Notes: generated by a model from the sequence alone, not told the origin. A stretch of 64,000 nucleotides of DNA from Lawsonia intracellularis PHE/MN1-00 (GCF_000055945.1 NC_008011.1:677501-741500); one strand, 5' to 3'. Counted from the first letter of the stretch, positions 17,275 to 26,319 are shown. Translations and numbers: made by a program.

Positions 17275-19347
17275 CTAACGCTTCATATTTACAACTGTCT
17301 CTAACATTTGGTCAATAGTAGTTACAATTTTACTATTTGACTGGAATCCACGTTGTGTTGCAATCATTGAGACAAACTCTGTAGATATATCTACGTTTGA
17401 TCCTTCTAAAGTATTAGCGTTAATTGAACCAAACCCAGAAGTGTTTGCAGCACCTGAAGATGGGTCCCCTGATTCTCTTGTTTGACTAAATAAGTTACCA
17501 CCTTCACGACGTAACCCCTGTTTAGAGTTAAAATCATAAAGAGCTACTTGATATAATGGAAGTTGTACTCCATTTGAATATACTCCAAATAACACTCCCT
17601 CAGCATTTACACTATAGTTCATTAAATCACCAAAACCATAACCATTTTGACTTGCAGATTTTGTAGAGCTACCACCTGCATAGTTAGTAAACGCATTTGA
17701 TAAGCGGTTTGGTGTTCCATTCATATTAGCTAAGTCTTTAACATTTGGTGGATCATTAGCTTCTAATATACCTGATGCAGCATTATGAGGCCAATGTTCC
17801 TTTTTAATGTCAGCTGCGGTACCACCTGCGGCAGTTAATGCAGTCTTATATGCAGCCTGATAAGAAGCTTCATTTTTATATACATATGGTGGACTCTGTG
17901 GAACTGTGTTATCATAGTTAGGGTTACCAAAATAATATTGTGGCATTACCCCAGCAGGATTTTCCAATATCTGAGCCATACCAAGTTCAGTTACTGATGG
18001 AGCTGGAGTTTTATACCCACCAACTGTCCAACCACCTGCGACATCCATAGGATTATGTGTTTTTTTATAGCTTAAAGAAGAAAGAGGTTCATTTGCATTC
18101 TTCCATGTATTATCAAGATCAGTAGCTTTTAAACCAAAGTCAATTTCTGTAAAAAAGGTGGTAGCATCACCAACAGATCCAGCTGTATTTTTACCTGGGA
18201 CACCAGTAAAATTAGCTACAATCATAGGAAATCCATTATTAGAAACTTCTGCTGGATAGAAGTTTTCAGCTGGATTATCTATATTAAGAATAGGAATTGC
18301 ATTTCCATCTCTATCAATAGTAAAACCATTACCATTAATAAGAGCTCCGGTTGCAGGATCAACTGCAGGCTTACGTGAACCATTCAGCGAATATGCACTT
18401 TGGTTTGCAAGTTTTCCTGAGCTATCAAAACTCAATGTTCCTGACATTAACATTCCTGCAGCTTTAGTATCTTTGATGTCCACAATGTTACCACCAACAG
18501 AAACTTGGCGATTATCTTCAGAAGGATCCATAGTAACAACGTATTCCCATACACTTTCTCCACTTCCACCACCTTTGTAGTCTTTAGGAGAAACTTGGTC
18601 AAAATAGACTGTTAATGTATGTGTTCCACCAGCTTCATCATATACCTTAATAGATGTCTGATAACTATATGCACTTTCAGGCATAGGTGGATTGTTAGGT
18701 TCACTTGGTTGTTTACCATTCCATATATTAAATAATGAGGTAAATGGACTATTAACGTTTTGAGATTTATCTCCAGATTTATCAGAAGAAAGGTTTACGT
18801 TAAAACTTACATTTGTTGTCTGTAAAGGTGCAACTGTCCAAGTATCAAGACGGATATCTGTTGGTTCACCTGTACCCATAATCTGCGAAGTATTTGTACC
18901 TGGATTAACACCACCTGAGATACGTTGTGGCCCTTCAGTATTATCAATTTTCCAACCCTGAAGAGCATATCCATGAGGATCAACTAAGTATCCATCATTA
19001 TTAAAACGAAAATTACCTGCACGGGTATAATATGAAGTCTCTGATCCTTGTGGTTTAACTTTGAAAAATCCACGACCACCAATAGCAAGGTCTGTTGCTT
19101 CAGTTGTGGTTTCAAAACTACCCTGACCAAAGTTCCCCATGACAGCTCCAATGCCTACACCACGTCCAATTTGTGTAATCCCTGCAGTACTAAAGCCATC
19201 TTGATAAATAAAGTCTGCGAAATCCATACGTTGGCCTTTAAAGCCTACTGTATTTACGTTAGCTATGTTATTACCAATAACATTCATCTTTTCGCCATGA
19301 CTTAAAAGTCCTGAAACACCTGTCCACATTCCTGCTGTAAGACTCAT
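17275..19347 (-). CDS. flgE: Flagellar hook protein
   Basis: 690 residues from the ATG at 19347 (GGAGG 9 bases upstream; an in-frame TTG at 19356 abuts that site and is unlikely). It builds the extracellular universal joint between basal body and filament. The N-terminal rod/hook signature is GLLSHGEKMNVIGNNIANVNT, then VGFKGQRMDFADF; the C-terminal signature is NVDISTEFVSMIATQRGFQSNSKIV. The protein is much longer than the about 400-residue enterobacterial FlgE because of a large middle region (about residues 150-550), the surface-exposed variable part, with Gly/Asn/Pro-rich sequence. It is third in the fliK-flgD-flgE order. Confidence 0.96.
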   Translation of the reverse strand: MSLTAGMWTGVSGLLSHGEKMNVIGNNIANVNTVGFKGQRMDFADFIYQDGFSTAGITQIGRGVGIGAVMGNFGQGSFETTTEATDLAIGGRGFFKVKPQGSETSYYTRAGNFRFNNDGYLVDPHGYALQGWKIDNTEGPQRISGGVNPGTNTSQIMGTGEPTDIRLDTWTVAPLQTTNVSFNVNLSSDKSGDKSQNVNSPFTSLFNIWNGKQPSEPNNPPMPESAYSYQTSIKVYDEAGGTHTLTVYFDQVSPKDYKGGGSGESVWEYVVTMDPSEDNRQVSVGGNIVDIKDTKAAGMLMSGTLSFDSSGKLANQSAYSLNGSRKPAVDPATGALINGNGFTIDRDGNAIPILNIDNPAENFYPAEVSNNGFPMIVANFTGVPGKNTAGSVGDATTFFTEIDFGLKATDLDNTWKNANEPLSSLSYKKTHNPMDVAGGWTVGGYKTPAPSVTELGMAQILENPAGVMPQYYFGNPNYDNTVPQSPPYVYKNEASYQAAYKTALTAAGGTAADIKKEHWPHNAASGILEANDPPNVKDLANMNGTPNRLSNAFTNYAGGSSTKSASQNGYGFGDLMNYSVNAEGVLFGVYSNGVQLPLYQVALYDFNSKQGLRREGGNLFSQTRESGDPSSGAANTSGFGSINANTLEGSNVDISTEFVSMIATQRGFQSNSKIVTTIDQMLETVVNMKR

Positions 19348-19430
19348 AGTAATCAACCTCCGAATGTATTTTACTCTGCCTGTTGCCTCAGGTTTTTCCA
19401 GAGTTTAGTTTTAATTATATATAATCTACC

Positions 19431-20270
19431 TTACCTAGATAACTTCTCTTTTATAGTGGGTAATAGCTGATACAAATCCTGCATCCCAGAACCTTCAGAT
19501 CCCTCTGTACCATTAGTTTCACCAGGATCTGAATTATCCCCACCACCTGACTCACCGTCTTCTGAATCACCACTGTCTGTGTCATCACCGGGCTCAACTG
19601 TTTTTGGCTGAACCACTTCACGAACATTTGAAAGAGCTACTAGACGTCCATCAGAAAGACGTAATAATTGATCCCCTTGATACATTGTAACAGCTTCTAC
19701 TTTTCCACTTACAGATGTGTCTACTAAAACTGGAGCACCTGCTGAATTTTGACCTGCGATATTAACTGTATAAACTCCATCAGAAACTTTACTTCCATTA
19801 GGAAGCAGCCCATCCCAATCAAAATCATGAATACCAGGTGCCTTTGAGTCCAATTGAACTGTTGTAATTAGTTGATTAGAAGCATCAAAAATATTTACAT
19901 AACCTTTAACCATTTCTTCATTAATTGCATATTGAATATTAGAAATAGTATCACCTTTAACGGATACACCATAACCACGAGCAGCAACTTCTTTACCAAT
20001 AAAACTTGCAGCACTAATCATTTGTTGTTGTGTCTGTAAATTTAATAAAGACTCCATCTTTTCATTTGTACTCATCTGCTGCTCAAGAGCAGAGAACTGT
20101 GCTAATTGAGCAATAAATTCTTTATCTTCCATAGGGTTCAGGGGGTCTTGATATTTAAACTGGGTTACAAGTAATTTAAGAAAATCTTCCTTACCCAGTT
20201 CACTTTTACCAGCCTGCTGAGAAAAAATCCCAGTTGCTGAGCTAACTCCTGAAGCACCATTAGTTGGCAT
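19431..20270 (-). CDS. flgD: Flagellar hook assembly (hook cap) protein with acidic tail
   Basis: 279 residues. FlgD caps the growing hook and is lost when the hook is finished. Seen: N-terminal LGKEDFLKLLVTQFKYQDPLNPMEDKEF, with the highly conserved DPLNPM, then AQFSALEQQMS, and the C-terminal FLN-like/tudor part (DFDWDGLLPNGSKVSDGVY). Unusual: after about residue 225 there is an Asp/Glu/Ser/Gly-rich tail of about 40 residues before a short helical end. AAGGAG is well placed before the ATG. It lies 12 bases downstream of fliK and about 80 bases upstream of flgE. Confidence 0.95.
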   Translation of the reverse strand: MPTNGASGVSSATGIFSQQAGKSELGKEDFLKLLVTQFKYQDPLNPMEDKEFIAQLAQFSALEQQMSTNEKMESLLNLQTQQQMISAASFIGKEVAARGYGVSVKGDTISNIQYAINEEMVKGYVNIFDASNQLITTVQLDSKAPGIHDFDWDGLLPNGSKVSDGVYTVNIAGQNSAGAPVLVDTSVSGKVEAVTMYQGDQLLRLSDGRLVALSNVREVVQPKTVEPGDDTDSGDSEDGESGGGDNSDPGETNGTEGSEGSGMQDLYQLLPTIKEKLSR

Positions 20271-20282
20271 GATAAAACTCCT

Positions 20283-22109
20283 TTATGCAATGATATCTAC
20301 TCGGCTGGTATTTCCTGCCGTCATACTGTTATTATGCATGTTATGTGCCAAGGAAATTTCTACCCCATTATCTTCTTGTCCTACTCTTCCAAGCATGCGT
20401 AATCTCTCAAGATCCCTTACTCTTTCAGATTGTTCTTGAGAGCTATTATGCTGATCCATACCTTGCCAATGCATATTTTGTTCGTCTTTCAACTGTGTTT
20501 GTACTTCTACTTTAGCTACCTTAAGACCTTGTTGTTCTAGCTCCGCACGTAAGCTATCCATCTGTTGCAGTAATGCAGCTGTTGTTTCAGCACGTTCAGG
20601 GCGCAATAGTGCACTCACCTCCCCATTCTTTGTTGTAAGCAAAACATTCACTGTTCCAAGTTCAAGAGGGTTAAGTGTCAACTCTAATTTACTGGTTCCA
20701 TTACGAAGTGCAGAAAATGCCCCTTGCTCTATTTGAGAAAACATTCTAGCTGCTAAACGATCTATTGCAGTTAGTTGAGCATTTTGTTGTATAGGTTGTT
20801 GAAGAGGAATAACTGTCCCCACAGATTGATTTACCCCTAAACGTTGTGCAAGAGATTCCCATGGGTTAGAACTAGTTGTAGTAACACCTTTTCCCTTATT
20901 ATCAGACAATAAACCCTTACTATCTTGTCCATTATTTTTTTCAAATAATCCATCACCACTATTCTTACCTTGAAATAAATTTTCTTTATCACCAGTTTGA
21001 GGTTGAAATTGCCCGGCAAATTTTGCCGAATCTGTATTTTGTCTTGCACCCTGTATTTTATTAAGAGTTTCACTAGCTACGTCTTGTTGTTGAGTATTAG
21101 CTATTCCATTTTTTGTAACTGTATCCTGAGTTTGTTCTGCACCCTGTATTTTATTAAGAGTTTCACTAGCTACGTCTTGTTGTTGGATATTAGCTATTCC
21201 ATTCTTTGTAACTGTATCCTGAATAAGAATTTTACTCTGCTCTGATCGTCTTGACTCAATAGTCCCAGCTGAAATCTCCTCATCCATACGCTTTTTAGCT
21301 TCTTTAATTACAGGCATTAATGCACCTTCAAGTTGGCTTGCCAACTTACTCTGTGCATCAATTTTATTTGTCATTTGTTGTTGAAGTGGTACAAGTAAAT
21401 TTCTTAACTGATCAGGAGTAAGGGATAACTCTTTACTTCCCTTAAAACTTTTTGATAATGCATCCAATGTTGCAGAGTTTGCCCCTAACGCCTTTCCAAG
21501 AGAAACAATTTCTTTATGACTAATTGAAAGTTTTACATTTGGATCATAACTTGATAATGCTTTACTTAAACGATCCCATGCTTGAACAGAACGTCCTTGT
21601 CTGAAATCACTAAGAACTCTCTCTCCTAACTGACCTGAACTATCCAGTTTATTTGCTAGTGATCTAATATTTATCATATCGCTTTCACTAAGACGCACAG
21701 GAGCTTCATAAGCTACTGCTTGTATGACATCACCAATAGCTGTTCCATTAGGTGAACCAAGAAGATTCTGAACAGTTTCAGTTGCAGCACCTTGGGCTGC
21801 TAATGAATCAATAACCTTTTGCAACTCGCTATCTGTAAAACGTATATCATCAATAGAAGAAGAGGATGGATATAATGTACTTACATCTACTCTAAGCTCT
21901 GCACTATTATCATAAGGAGCTTCTGTACTAAAAAATGATGTATTTTTATCTACAGAATCATAAAATAAATTTGGCGTAATTTCAGCTGGAGTATTTTTAA
22001 AAAACTTAGTAAAGAGCTGATTAAAAGCAAAGCTATCTCTACCATTACCTCTAGATAATGATGAAGCTTCTTTATAAAGCATATCGGAAGAAATAGGAAA
22101 AATCTGCAT
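20283..22109 (-). CDS. fliK: Flagellar hook-length control protein
   Basis: 608 residues from the ATG at 22109, with AAGGAG at the right distance. An in-frame TTG at 22130 would leave the site inside the gene. FliK measures hook length and switches export from hook to filament proteins. The N-terminal two thirds are Ser/Gln-rich and low in complexity, as usual. The conserved C-terminal Flg_hook domain shows LELTLNPLELGTVNVLLTTK and LRAELEQQGLKVAKVEV. A 93-base tandem duplication lies at 21045-21222. It is first gene of the minus-strand fliK-flgD-flgE cluster; FliK is normally needed with FlgD and FlgE. Confidence 0.93.
   Translation of the reverse strand: MQIFPISSDMLYKEASSLSRGNGRDSFAFNQLFTKFFKNTPAEITPNLFYDSVDKNTSFFSTEAPYDNSAELRVDVSTLYPSSSSIDDIRFTDSELQKVIDSLAAQGAATETVQNLLGSPNGTAIGDVIQAVAYEAPVRLSESDMINIRSLANKLDSSGQLGERVLSDFRQGRSVQAWDRLSKALSSYDPNVKLSISHKEIVSLGKALGANSATLDALSKSFKGSKELSLTPDQLRNLLVPLQQQMTNKIDAQSKLASQLEGALMPVIKEAKKRMDEEISAGTIESRRSEQSKILIQDTVTKNGIANIQQQDVASETLNKIQGAEQTQDTVTKNGIANTQQQDVASETLNKIQGARQNTDSAKFAGQFQPQTGDKENLFQGKNSGDGLFEKNNGQDSKGLLSDNKGKGVTTTSSNPWESLAQRLGVNQSVGTVIPLQQPIQQNAQLTAIDRLAARMFSQIEQGAFSALRNGTSKLELTLNPLELGTVNVLLTTKNGEVSALLRPERAETTAALLQQMDSLRAELEQQGLKVAKVEVQTQLKDEQNMHWQGMDQHNSSQEQSERVRDLERLRMLGRVGQEDNGVEISLAHNMHNNSMTAGNTSRVDIIA
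21045..21222 (-). repeat. 93-base tandem duplication within fliK
   Basis: Two head-to-tail copies with period 93 bases (31 codons), beginning at 21045 and 21138. They differ at only a few positions, and both encode a peptide containing DTVTKNGIAN and QQQDVASETLNKIQGA. Period divisible by three keeps the frame. Near-identity at DNA level points to a recent duplication. Confidence 0.92.
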
Positions 22110-22134
22110 GGCTATACTCCTTGTAGGCAAAATA

Positions 22135-22152
22135 GTACAAGGAGTGTTCCAA
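22135..22152 (-). promoter_or_regulatory. Sigma54-like promoter candidate for fliK-flgD-flgE
   Basis: On the minus strand TTGGAACACTCCTTGTAC contains GG, 10 bases, then GT: -24 TGGAAC and -12 TTGTA, versus consensus TGGCAC and TTGCA. The -12 has T in place of the usual C. The predicted start near 22125 leaves a short leader containing the AAGGAG site. The match to the fliC promoter type makes it plausible. Confidence 0.4.
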
Positions 22153-22319
22153 AAATTTTAATGTGTGTATTCCCAAGAAGATACGATTATTAGATTAAGA
22201 TTCTAGGTAACTTTTACCTATTAATTAATACTCCATACTAATTCTAGCCTACTACTAAAATACAAAAAATATCTAATAAAAAATATAGTTATGATGAAAA
22301 GTTGATAGTAGATAGCTTA

Positions 22320-23729
22320 CTAACATTGAGAAGCAAAACTAAAAGTTTCTATTAACGAAGAAAGCAATGTACCTGTTTTTTTCCATGCTTTATTACTAAA
22401 TTTATTATTTTGTAATAACAAATCAATATAACCTGTAGCTGGCCTTAATGCAGGCATAACGCTGAACCAATATTTACTTGGAACAATATCACTTCCTTTT
22501 TTAAGAACTTTTGCAACATTCTTACTAAGACTTAATAATGTTTTTTGCATAGGGTTACACATATGAGGAGCATTCTCAAAAAATAACTTAGAAACAGGTA
22601 TAAGTTTGTCTGACATTCCACCAAGCATTGCAATAAACCACTCTTTCCAAAATAAACCTAATAAATGTCTCTGATGCTCAATATTGGGAAGCAATGGAAC
22701 CAAAGTAAATAATCCTCGTTCATCTCTACTTGTTTTATATATATGTAACCCAGAAAATATTGATTTCTCTAAAGAACTATTCTCTATTAAATGAACAATA
22801 AGTCTACCTATTTTCCCTGGGGTAAATAAACTCCGGCAACTAAAATCTCTCCCCTCACAATTCCAACAACCTACACAACTCATAGCTGGCCTAACTACAA
22901 TATGTCCAGGAGATGCAGGAGCTGTCTCCCATGGATTTACATTTCCCATAGACAAATTCAAAACAGGAGTTCCTGTCCATGCAGCCAAATGCATTGGACC
23001 TGTATCTGGAGTAACAAATAAGTCTAGCTTTTGGGAAAAAAGTACTAACTCAGAAAGATTAAATTTCCCAGCAAAATTATTAGACGAATTTAACTGAGCT
23101 ATGTCTATACACTCTTGAGCTAAGCTCCTATCATTAGGACCTCCAAGAAAAATTGGGTATAAGTTATGCCTTATTAGATAACGTGCTAGTAAACCCCAAA
23201 ACTGTGCGTTAGGACGCTTTCCAGCCTCGCTTGCACCAACAAAAAGTCCAATATGTCCTGAACTTCCAATATTACGTAAAGGTGGCCATATAACCTCTTT
23301 AAATGACTGCTCTGGAATCAGCCCTAATGCTTCCAAATCTGACCAATGGAAAAGATTATGCCTATTATTATTAACTATAGAACTACGGTATAATCTCCAA
23401 TCACCTGCTATATATAAAAAATCTTCTTGATTAAAAATACCTATTTTCTCTTCAGTAGTTAATACACCAGTAAGTTGAGCAGCTATGTCTCTATGGCTTA
23501 AATTAATAACCCGCCTATAGTTCCTTAATTTAAGATTAGGTATCATAGAGTGATCAAAAAAAACCACTTGAGGAGCAACTGTAATTAATTCTTTAAAAAA
23601 ATGAGGTTCTGCAAGAACCCATAAAGGATGATTTGGCTCTAACATCAATAATCTTTTACACAAATGAAATGATAGTATTAAATCACCCATTCGTTGTAAT
23701 TGAATAATCAATGTTGGACTTTGAGTCAT
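22320..23729 (-). CDS. Glycosyltransferase family 9 (heptosyltransferase-like)
   Basis: 469 residues. The GT9 pattern is visible: an N-terminal LIIQLQRMGDLILSFHLCKR, GLFVGASEAGKRPNAQFW, PIFLGGPND, and the sugar-nucleotide site VTPDTGPMHLAAWTGTPVL. Such enzymes transfer ADP-heptose or related sugars, usually to LPS core. The protein continues about 130 residues beyond a normal GT9, with a Cys-rich patch CVGCWNCEGRDFSC. It sits between the hook genes and fliC, so flagellar or other surface glycosylation is possible; that is inference from position only. Confidence 0.85.
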   Translation of the reverse strand: MTQSPTLIIQLQRMGDLILSFHLCKRLLMLEPNHPLWVLAEPHFFKELITVAPQVVFFDHSMIPNLKLRNYRRVINLSHRDIAAQLTGVLTTEEKIGIFNQEDFLYIAGDWRLYRSSIVNNNRHNLFHWSDLEALGLIPEQSFKEVIWPPLRNIGSSGHIGLFVGASEAGKRPNAQFWGLLARYLIRHNLYPIFLGGPNDRSLAQECIDIAQLNSSNNFAGKFNLSELVLFSQKLDLFVTPDTGPMHLAAWTGTPVLNLSMGNVNPWETAPASPGHIVVRPAMSCVGCWNCEGRDFSCRSLFTPGKIGRLIVHLIENSSLEKSIFSGLHIYKTSRDERGLFTLVPLLPNIEHQRHLLGLFWKEWFIAMLGGMSDKLIPVSKLFFENAPHMCNPMQKTLLSLSKNVAKVLKKGSDIVPSKYWFSVMPALRPATGYIDLLLQNNKFSNKAWKKTGTLLSSLIETFSFASQC

Positions 23730-23867
23730 ATCTTCATATTATCCTTTATATCTCATGGAAATAAATAAGATAGTTTATTATATTTCTTTATAATTACAAT
23801 CTTATTAGTACAAAAAGATTATATCTTCCATAATATATTTAAAATTATACACTAAAAAACTATAAAA

Positions 23868-23903
23868 AATGCCCCAGAAGGAATATATCCTTTTGGGGCA
23901 TCA
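23868..23903 (-). terminator. Rho-independent terminator on the minus strand with no gene in front of it
   Basis: ATGCCCC (left arm) pairs with GGGGCAT (right arm), extended by AGGA/TCCT around a 4-6-base A/T loop. On the minus strand the hairpin is followed by a T run (ATTTTTTATAG), while the plus-strand side continues CAACAC. It is therefore oriented to stop leftward transcription arising between here and fliC. Confidence 0.7.
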
Positions 23904-24403
23904 ACACTATACATTAAAAGGAGAAAGGAATTATTAAATATATAGCAAATTATATGCCAAATAATACTATTCATTATCTCTTATAATAAAGAGGAGTTAG
24001 ATACTGCTTACTTGTAATAAGAAGTACAAAAATTTATACTACTTAATAGTTATCTTAAAATTTATATATAAAAACAAAAAATTTTTTACTACTATTTAAA
24101 ATAATGATATATACAAAAAAAACTATGTTTAACTAAATAAAAAAATAAAAATTTACTATTATAATTTATAAAAACTACTTATTTATAATATAATATAAAA
24201 TTAAAATATTCATTTTTTTATAATTAATATAGTAATAAAAACATTACTACGATATATTTGTAGTATAAAATTTTTACATAATATATTATAATATTATAAC
24301 AATGCCGGTTATTTGTCATTAGTATTAAGATTGGATTGATATAACAGTTAATAGAGTAAAAATATGATATGTAACATTTCTATATTTATTACTTTTTTAA
24401 GAT

Positions 24404-24419
24404 TGGTATATCCATTGCA
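24404..24419 (+). promoter_or_regulatory. Sigma54 (RpoN) promoter of fliC
   Basis: TGGTATATCCATTGCA: -24 GG at 24405-24406, exactly 10 bases, -12 GC at 24417-24418, matching TGGCAC-N5-TTGCW except in the -24 YAC part. A start near 24430 gives a leader of about 28 bases containing the AGGAGGT site. RpoN control of flagellin is common in polar flagellates. Confidence 0.72.
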
Positions 24420-24457
24420 TGATTTATGGTAACCAACCATTTCAGGAGGTTTGCCAT

Positions 24458-25342
24458 ATGTCTTTGGTCATTAACAACAACATGATGGCTGCAAATGCAG
24501 CCCGTAACCTCAATGAAAGTTATTCACGACTTAGCCAATCAACAAGACGTCTATCTTCTGGACTTCGTGTTGGGACAGCAGCTGATGATTCAGCAGGGCT
24601 TGCTATTAGAGAACTTATGCGAGCCGATATTAAAACATTTCAACAAGGTGCAAGAAATGCAAATGATGCTATTTCATTAGTACAAGTTGCAGATGGGGCA
24701 CTAGGTGTTATAGATGAAAAGCTTATCCGAATGAAAGAGCTTGCTGAACAAGCTGCTACAGGTACTTATAATTCAACACAACGCTTGATTATTGAATCTG
24801 AATATCAAGCAATGGCTTCAGAAATTACACGTATTTCTGTTGCAACAGAATTTAATGGTATAAAATTATTAGATGGTTCTCTATCTGGACCTCATAAAGG
24901 AACTAATCTACAACAAACAGGAGCTCTAAGAGTACATTTTGGTCCAGGGAATAGTTCAGCAGAAGACTATTATGAAATTAGCATACATTCCGCTACAGCT
25001 TCTGCACTAGGCCTTGGAAATGGAACTACTGGTCCTGGTGCTACAATCTCTACTCAAGCTGCAGCACAAGCAGCGTTAGACGCCATCAATGATGCTATCG
25101 TTTCTAAAGATAATATTCGTGCTAGCCTTGGTACGCTACAAAATAGGTTAGAAGCAACAATTACAAACTTAAATACCCAAGCTGAAAACCTCCAGGCTGC
25201 AGAATCACGAATTTCTGATATAGACGTTTCAACAGAAATGACTGAATTTGTAAGAAATCAAATTTTAACACAATCTGGAGTAGCAATGCTTTCACAGGCA
25301 AACTCACTGCCAAAGATGGCAAGCCAACTCATTAGTGGCTAA
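24458..25342 (+). CDS. fliC: Flagellin
   Basis: 294 residues from the ATG at 24458, which has AGGAGGT about 8 bases upstream; an in-frame ATG at 24419 overlaps the promoter. The N-terminal D0/D1 signature is SLVINNNMMAANAARNLNES and SSGLRVGTAADDSAGLAIRE. The C-terminal D1/D0 signature is NLQAAESRISDIDVSTEMTEF and MLSQANSLPKMASQLISG. The central variable region is short (about 70 residues), so this is a compact flagellin. It is secreted by the flagellar type III system and polymerises into the filament. It is the only flagellin in the window. Confidence 0.97.
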   Translation: MSLVINNNMMAANAARNLNESYSRLSQSTRRLSSGLRVGTAADDSAGLAIRELMRADIKTFQQGARNANDAISLVQVADGALGVIDEKLIRMKELAEQAATGTYNSTQRLIIESEYQAMASEITRISVATEFNGIKLLDGSLSGPHKGTNLQQTGALRVHFGPGNSSAEDYYEISIHSATASALGLGNGTTGPGATISTQAAAQAALDAINDAIVSKDNIRASLGTLQNRLEATITNLNTQAENLQAAESRISDIDVSTEMTEFVRNQILTQSGVAMLSQANSLPKMASQLISG

Positions 25343-25381
25343 TCCATCACTACATAATATGGTTAAGGCAGACCAAAGACA

Positions 25382-25428
25382 CATGGCTTGGAGGAAAGAA
25401 GTTGTTGTATTCTTTTCTTCAAGCCATG
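25382..25428 (+). terminator. Long stem-loop after fliC
   Basis: CATGGCTTG (25382-25390) pairs with CAAGCCATG (25420-25428), and the inner AAAGAA/TTCTTT stretches can extend the stem. It is placed 40 bases after the fliC stop. The T tract behind it is interrupted, so it may work as a terminator, an mRNA-stabilising end, or both. Confidence 0.55.
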
Positions 25429-25545
25429 ATACTTATTGATTTATTGTACCGTTATGATAATATTGTCTATTTATAATCTTTTCCTGCTCTACTTACTTTA
25501 TATATTAACTATTTTTATAACTAATAAAAAGAATCATATAAGCTT

Positions 25546-26247
25546 TTACTTATCATTAACTGATTGACAATGCATCAAAGACTCTAAAGCAATACGTGCA
25601 GCTTCTTGTTCTGCCCTTTTTAAACCTGTACCACTGGCTCTAAAAACTTGGCCATCTGGAAGTTCGACACAAACTTCAAAAATTTTTTCATGTTCAGGTC
25701 CATGCATTCCTTCAAGGATATATTTTGGTAATCCCTTAATATGTCTTTGTGTCTCTTCCTGTAATCTTGTTTTAAAATCTTTAACTAATGCGGCACTTTT
25801 TTTAGGCCAAAAATTATCATAACTCTTGCTAATTACTTTTCTTGCATAAAACAAATCTCCATCAACAAAAACTGCTCCAAAGACAGCCTCCATTGTATCA
25901 GCAAGTAAAGTATTTCTTTGTCTGCCTCCCTGATTTTCTTCTCCTCGTGCTAATAAAAGATATTGATTAAGTTTAAGTTCTCTAGCAAGAAGGACTAACA
26001 TTTTTGTATTAACAAGATTAGATCTCATCCGAGTTAATTCTCCCTCTCTTGCCTCAGGATGACGTTTAAATAACTCCTCAGAGATACAAATTTCTAATAC
26101 AGCATCTCCTAAAAACTCTAACCTTTCATTATGTTCTGCTGTTACATCATTTTCATTTACCCATGAACTATGTGTCAATGCTGTTATAAGTAACTGTTCA
26201 TCTTTAAAATAATATCCTAAATCTTCTTGTAATTCTTTTAAATCCAT
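25546..26247 (-). CDS. rnc: Ribonuclease III
   Basis: 233 residues. A double-strand-specific endoribonuclease for rRNA precursor and mRNA processing. The catalytic signature ERLEFLGDAVLE is at residues 41-52, and the second acidic site is in LLADTMEAVFGAVFVDG. A C-terminal double-stranded RNA-binding domain (about residues 160-228) includes GLPKYILEGMHGPEH and GTGLKRAEQEAARIALE. The length is normal. It stands alone here, about 890 bases to the left of the rimM end. Confidence 0.97.
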   Translation of the reverse strand: MDLKELQEDLGYYFKDEQLLITALTHSSWVNENDVTAEHNERLEFLGDAVLEICISEELFKRHPEAREGELTRMRSNLVNTKMLVLLARELKLNQYLLLARGEENQGGRQRNTLLADTMEAVFGAVFVDGDLFYARKVISKSYDNFWPKKSAALVKDFKTRLQEETQRHIKGLPKYILEGMHGPEHEKIFEVCVELPDGQVFRASGTGLKRAEQEAARIALESLMHCQSVNDK

Positions 26248-26319
26248 CTTAGCCTTCTTTTATCTTTTCACATTTAGTATATAATAGTATCTATGATTAA
26301 TAATTATTGTAGTCTAAAC

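Larger units (their letters stand above)
23730..24457. other. Long AT-rich intergenic region upstream of fliC
   Basis: About 730 bases without a supported gene. It holds a minus-strand-oriented terminator (23868-23903), two Shine-Dalgarno-like AAGGAG/AGAGGAG stretches (near 23918 and 23990) with no plausible frame behind them, a very A/T-rich block (24050-24300), and the sigma54 promoter of fliC at its right end. Confidence 0.6.

Noticed and set aside
19380-19420. Sigma54-like TGGAAAAACCTGAGGCA upstream of flgE on the minus strand
   Set aside because: GG and GC are separated by 11 bases, not 10, and flgE can be read through from fliK-flgD.
21045-21222. The fliK repeat as a possible CRISPR or mobile repeat
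   Set aside because: It is two in-frame copies without spacers inside a coding sequence; a simple tandem duplication explains it.
24303-24310. GCCGGTTA as the -10 of a sigma28 promoter for fliC
   Set aside because: No TAAA-like -35 at about 15 bases upstream, and a much better sigma54 site lies nearer to the gene.
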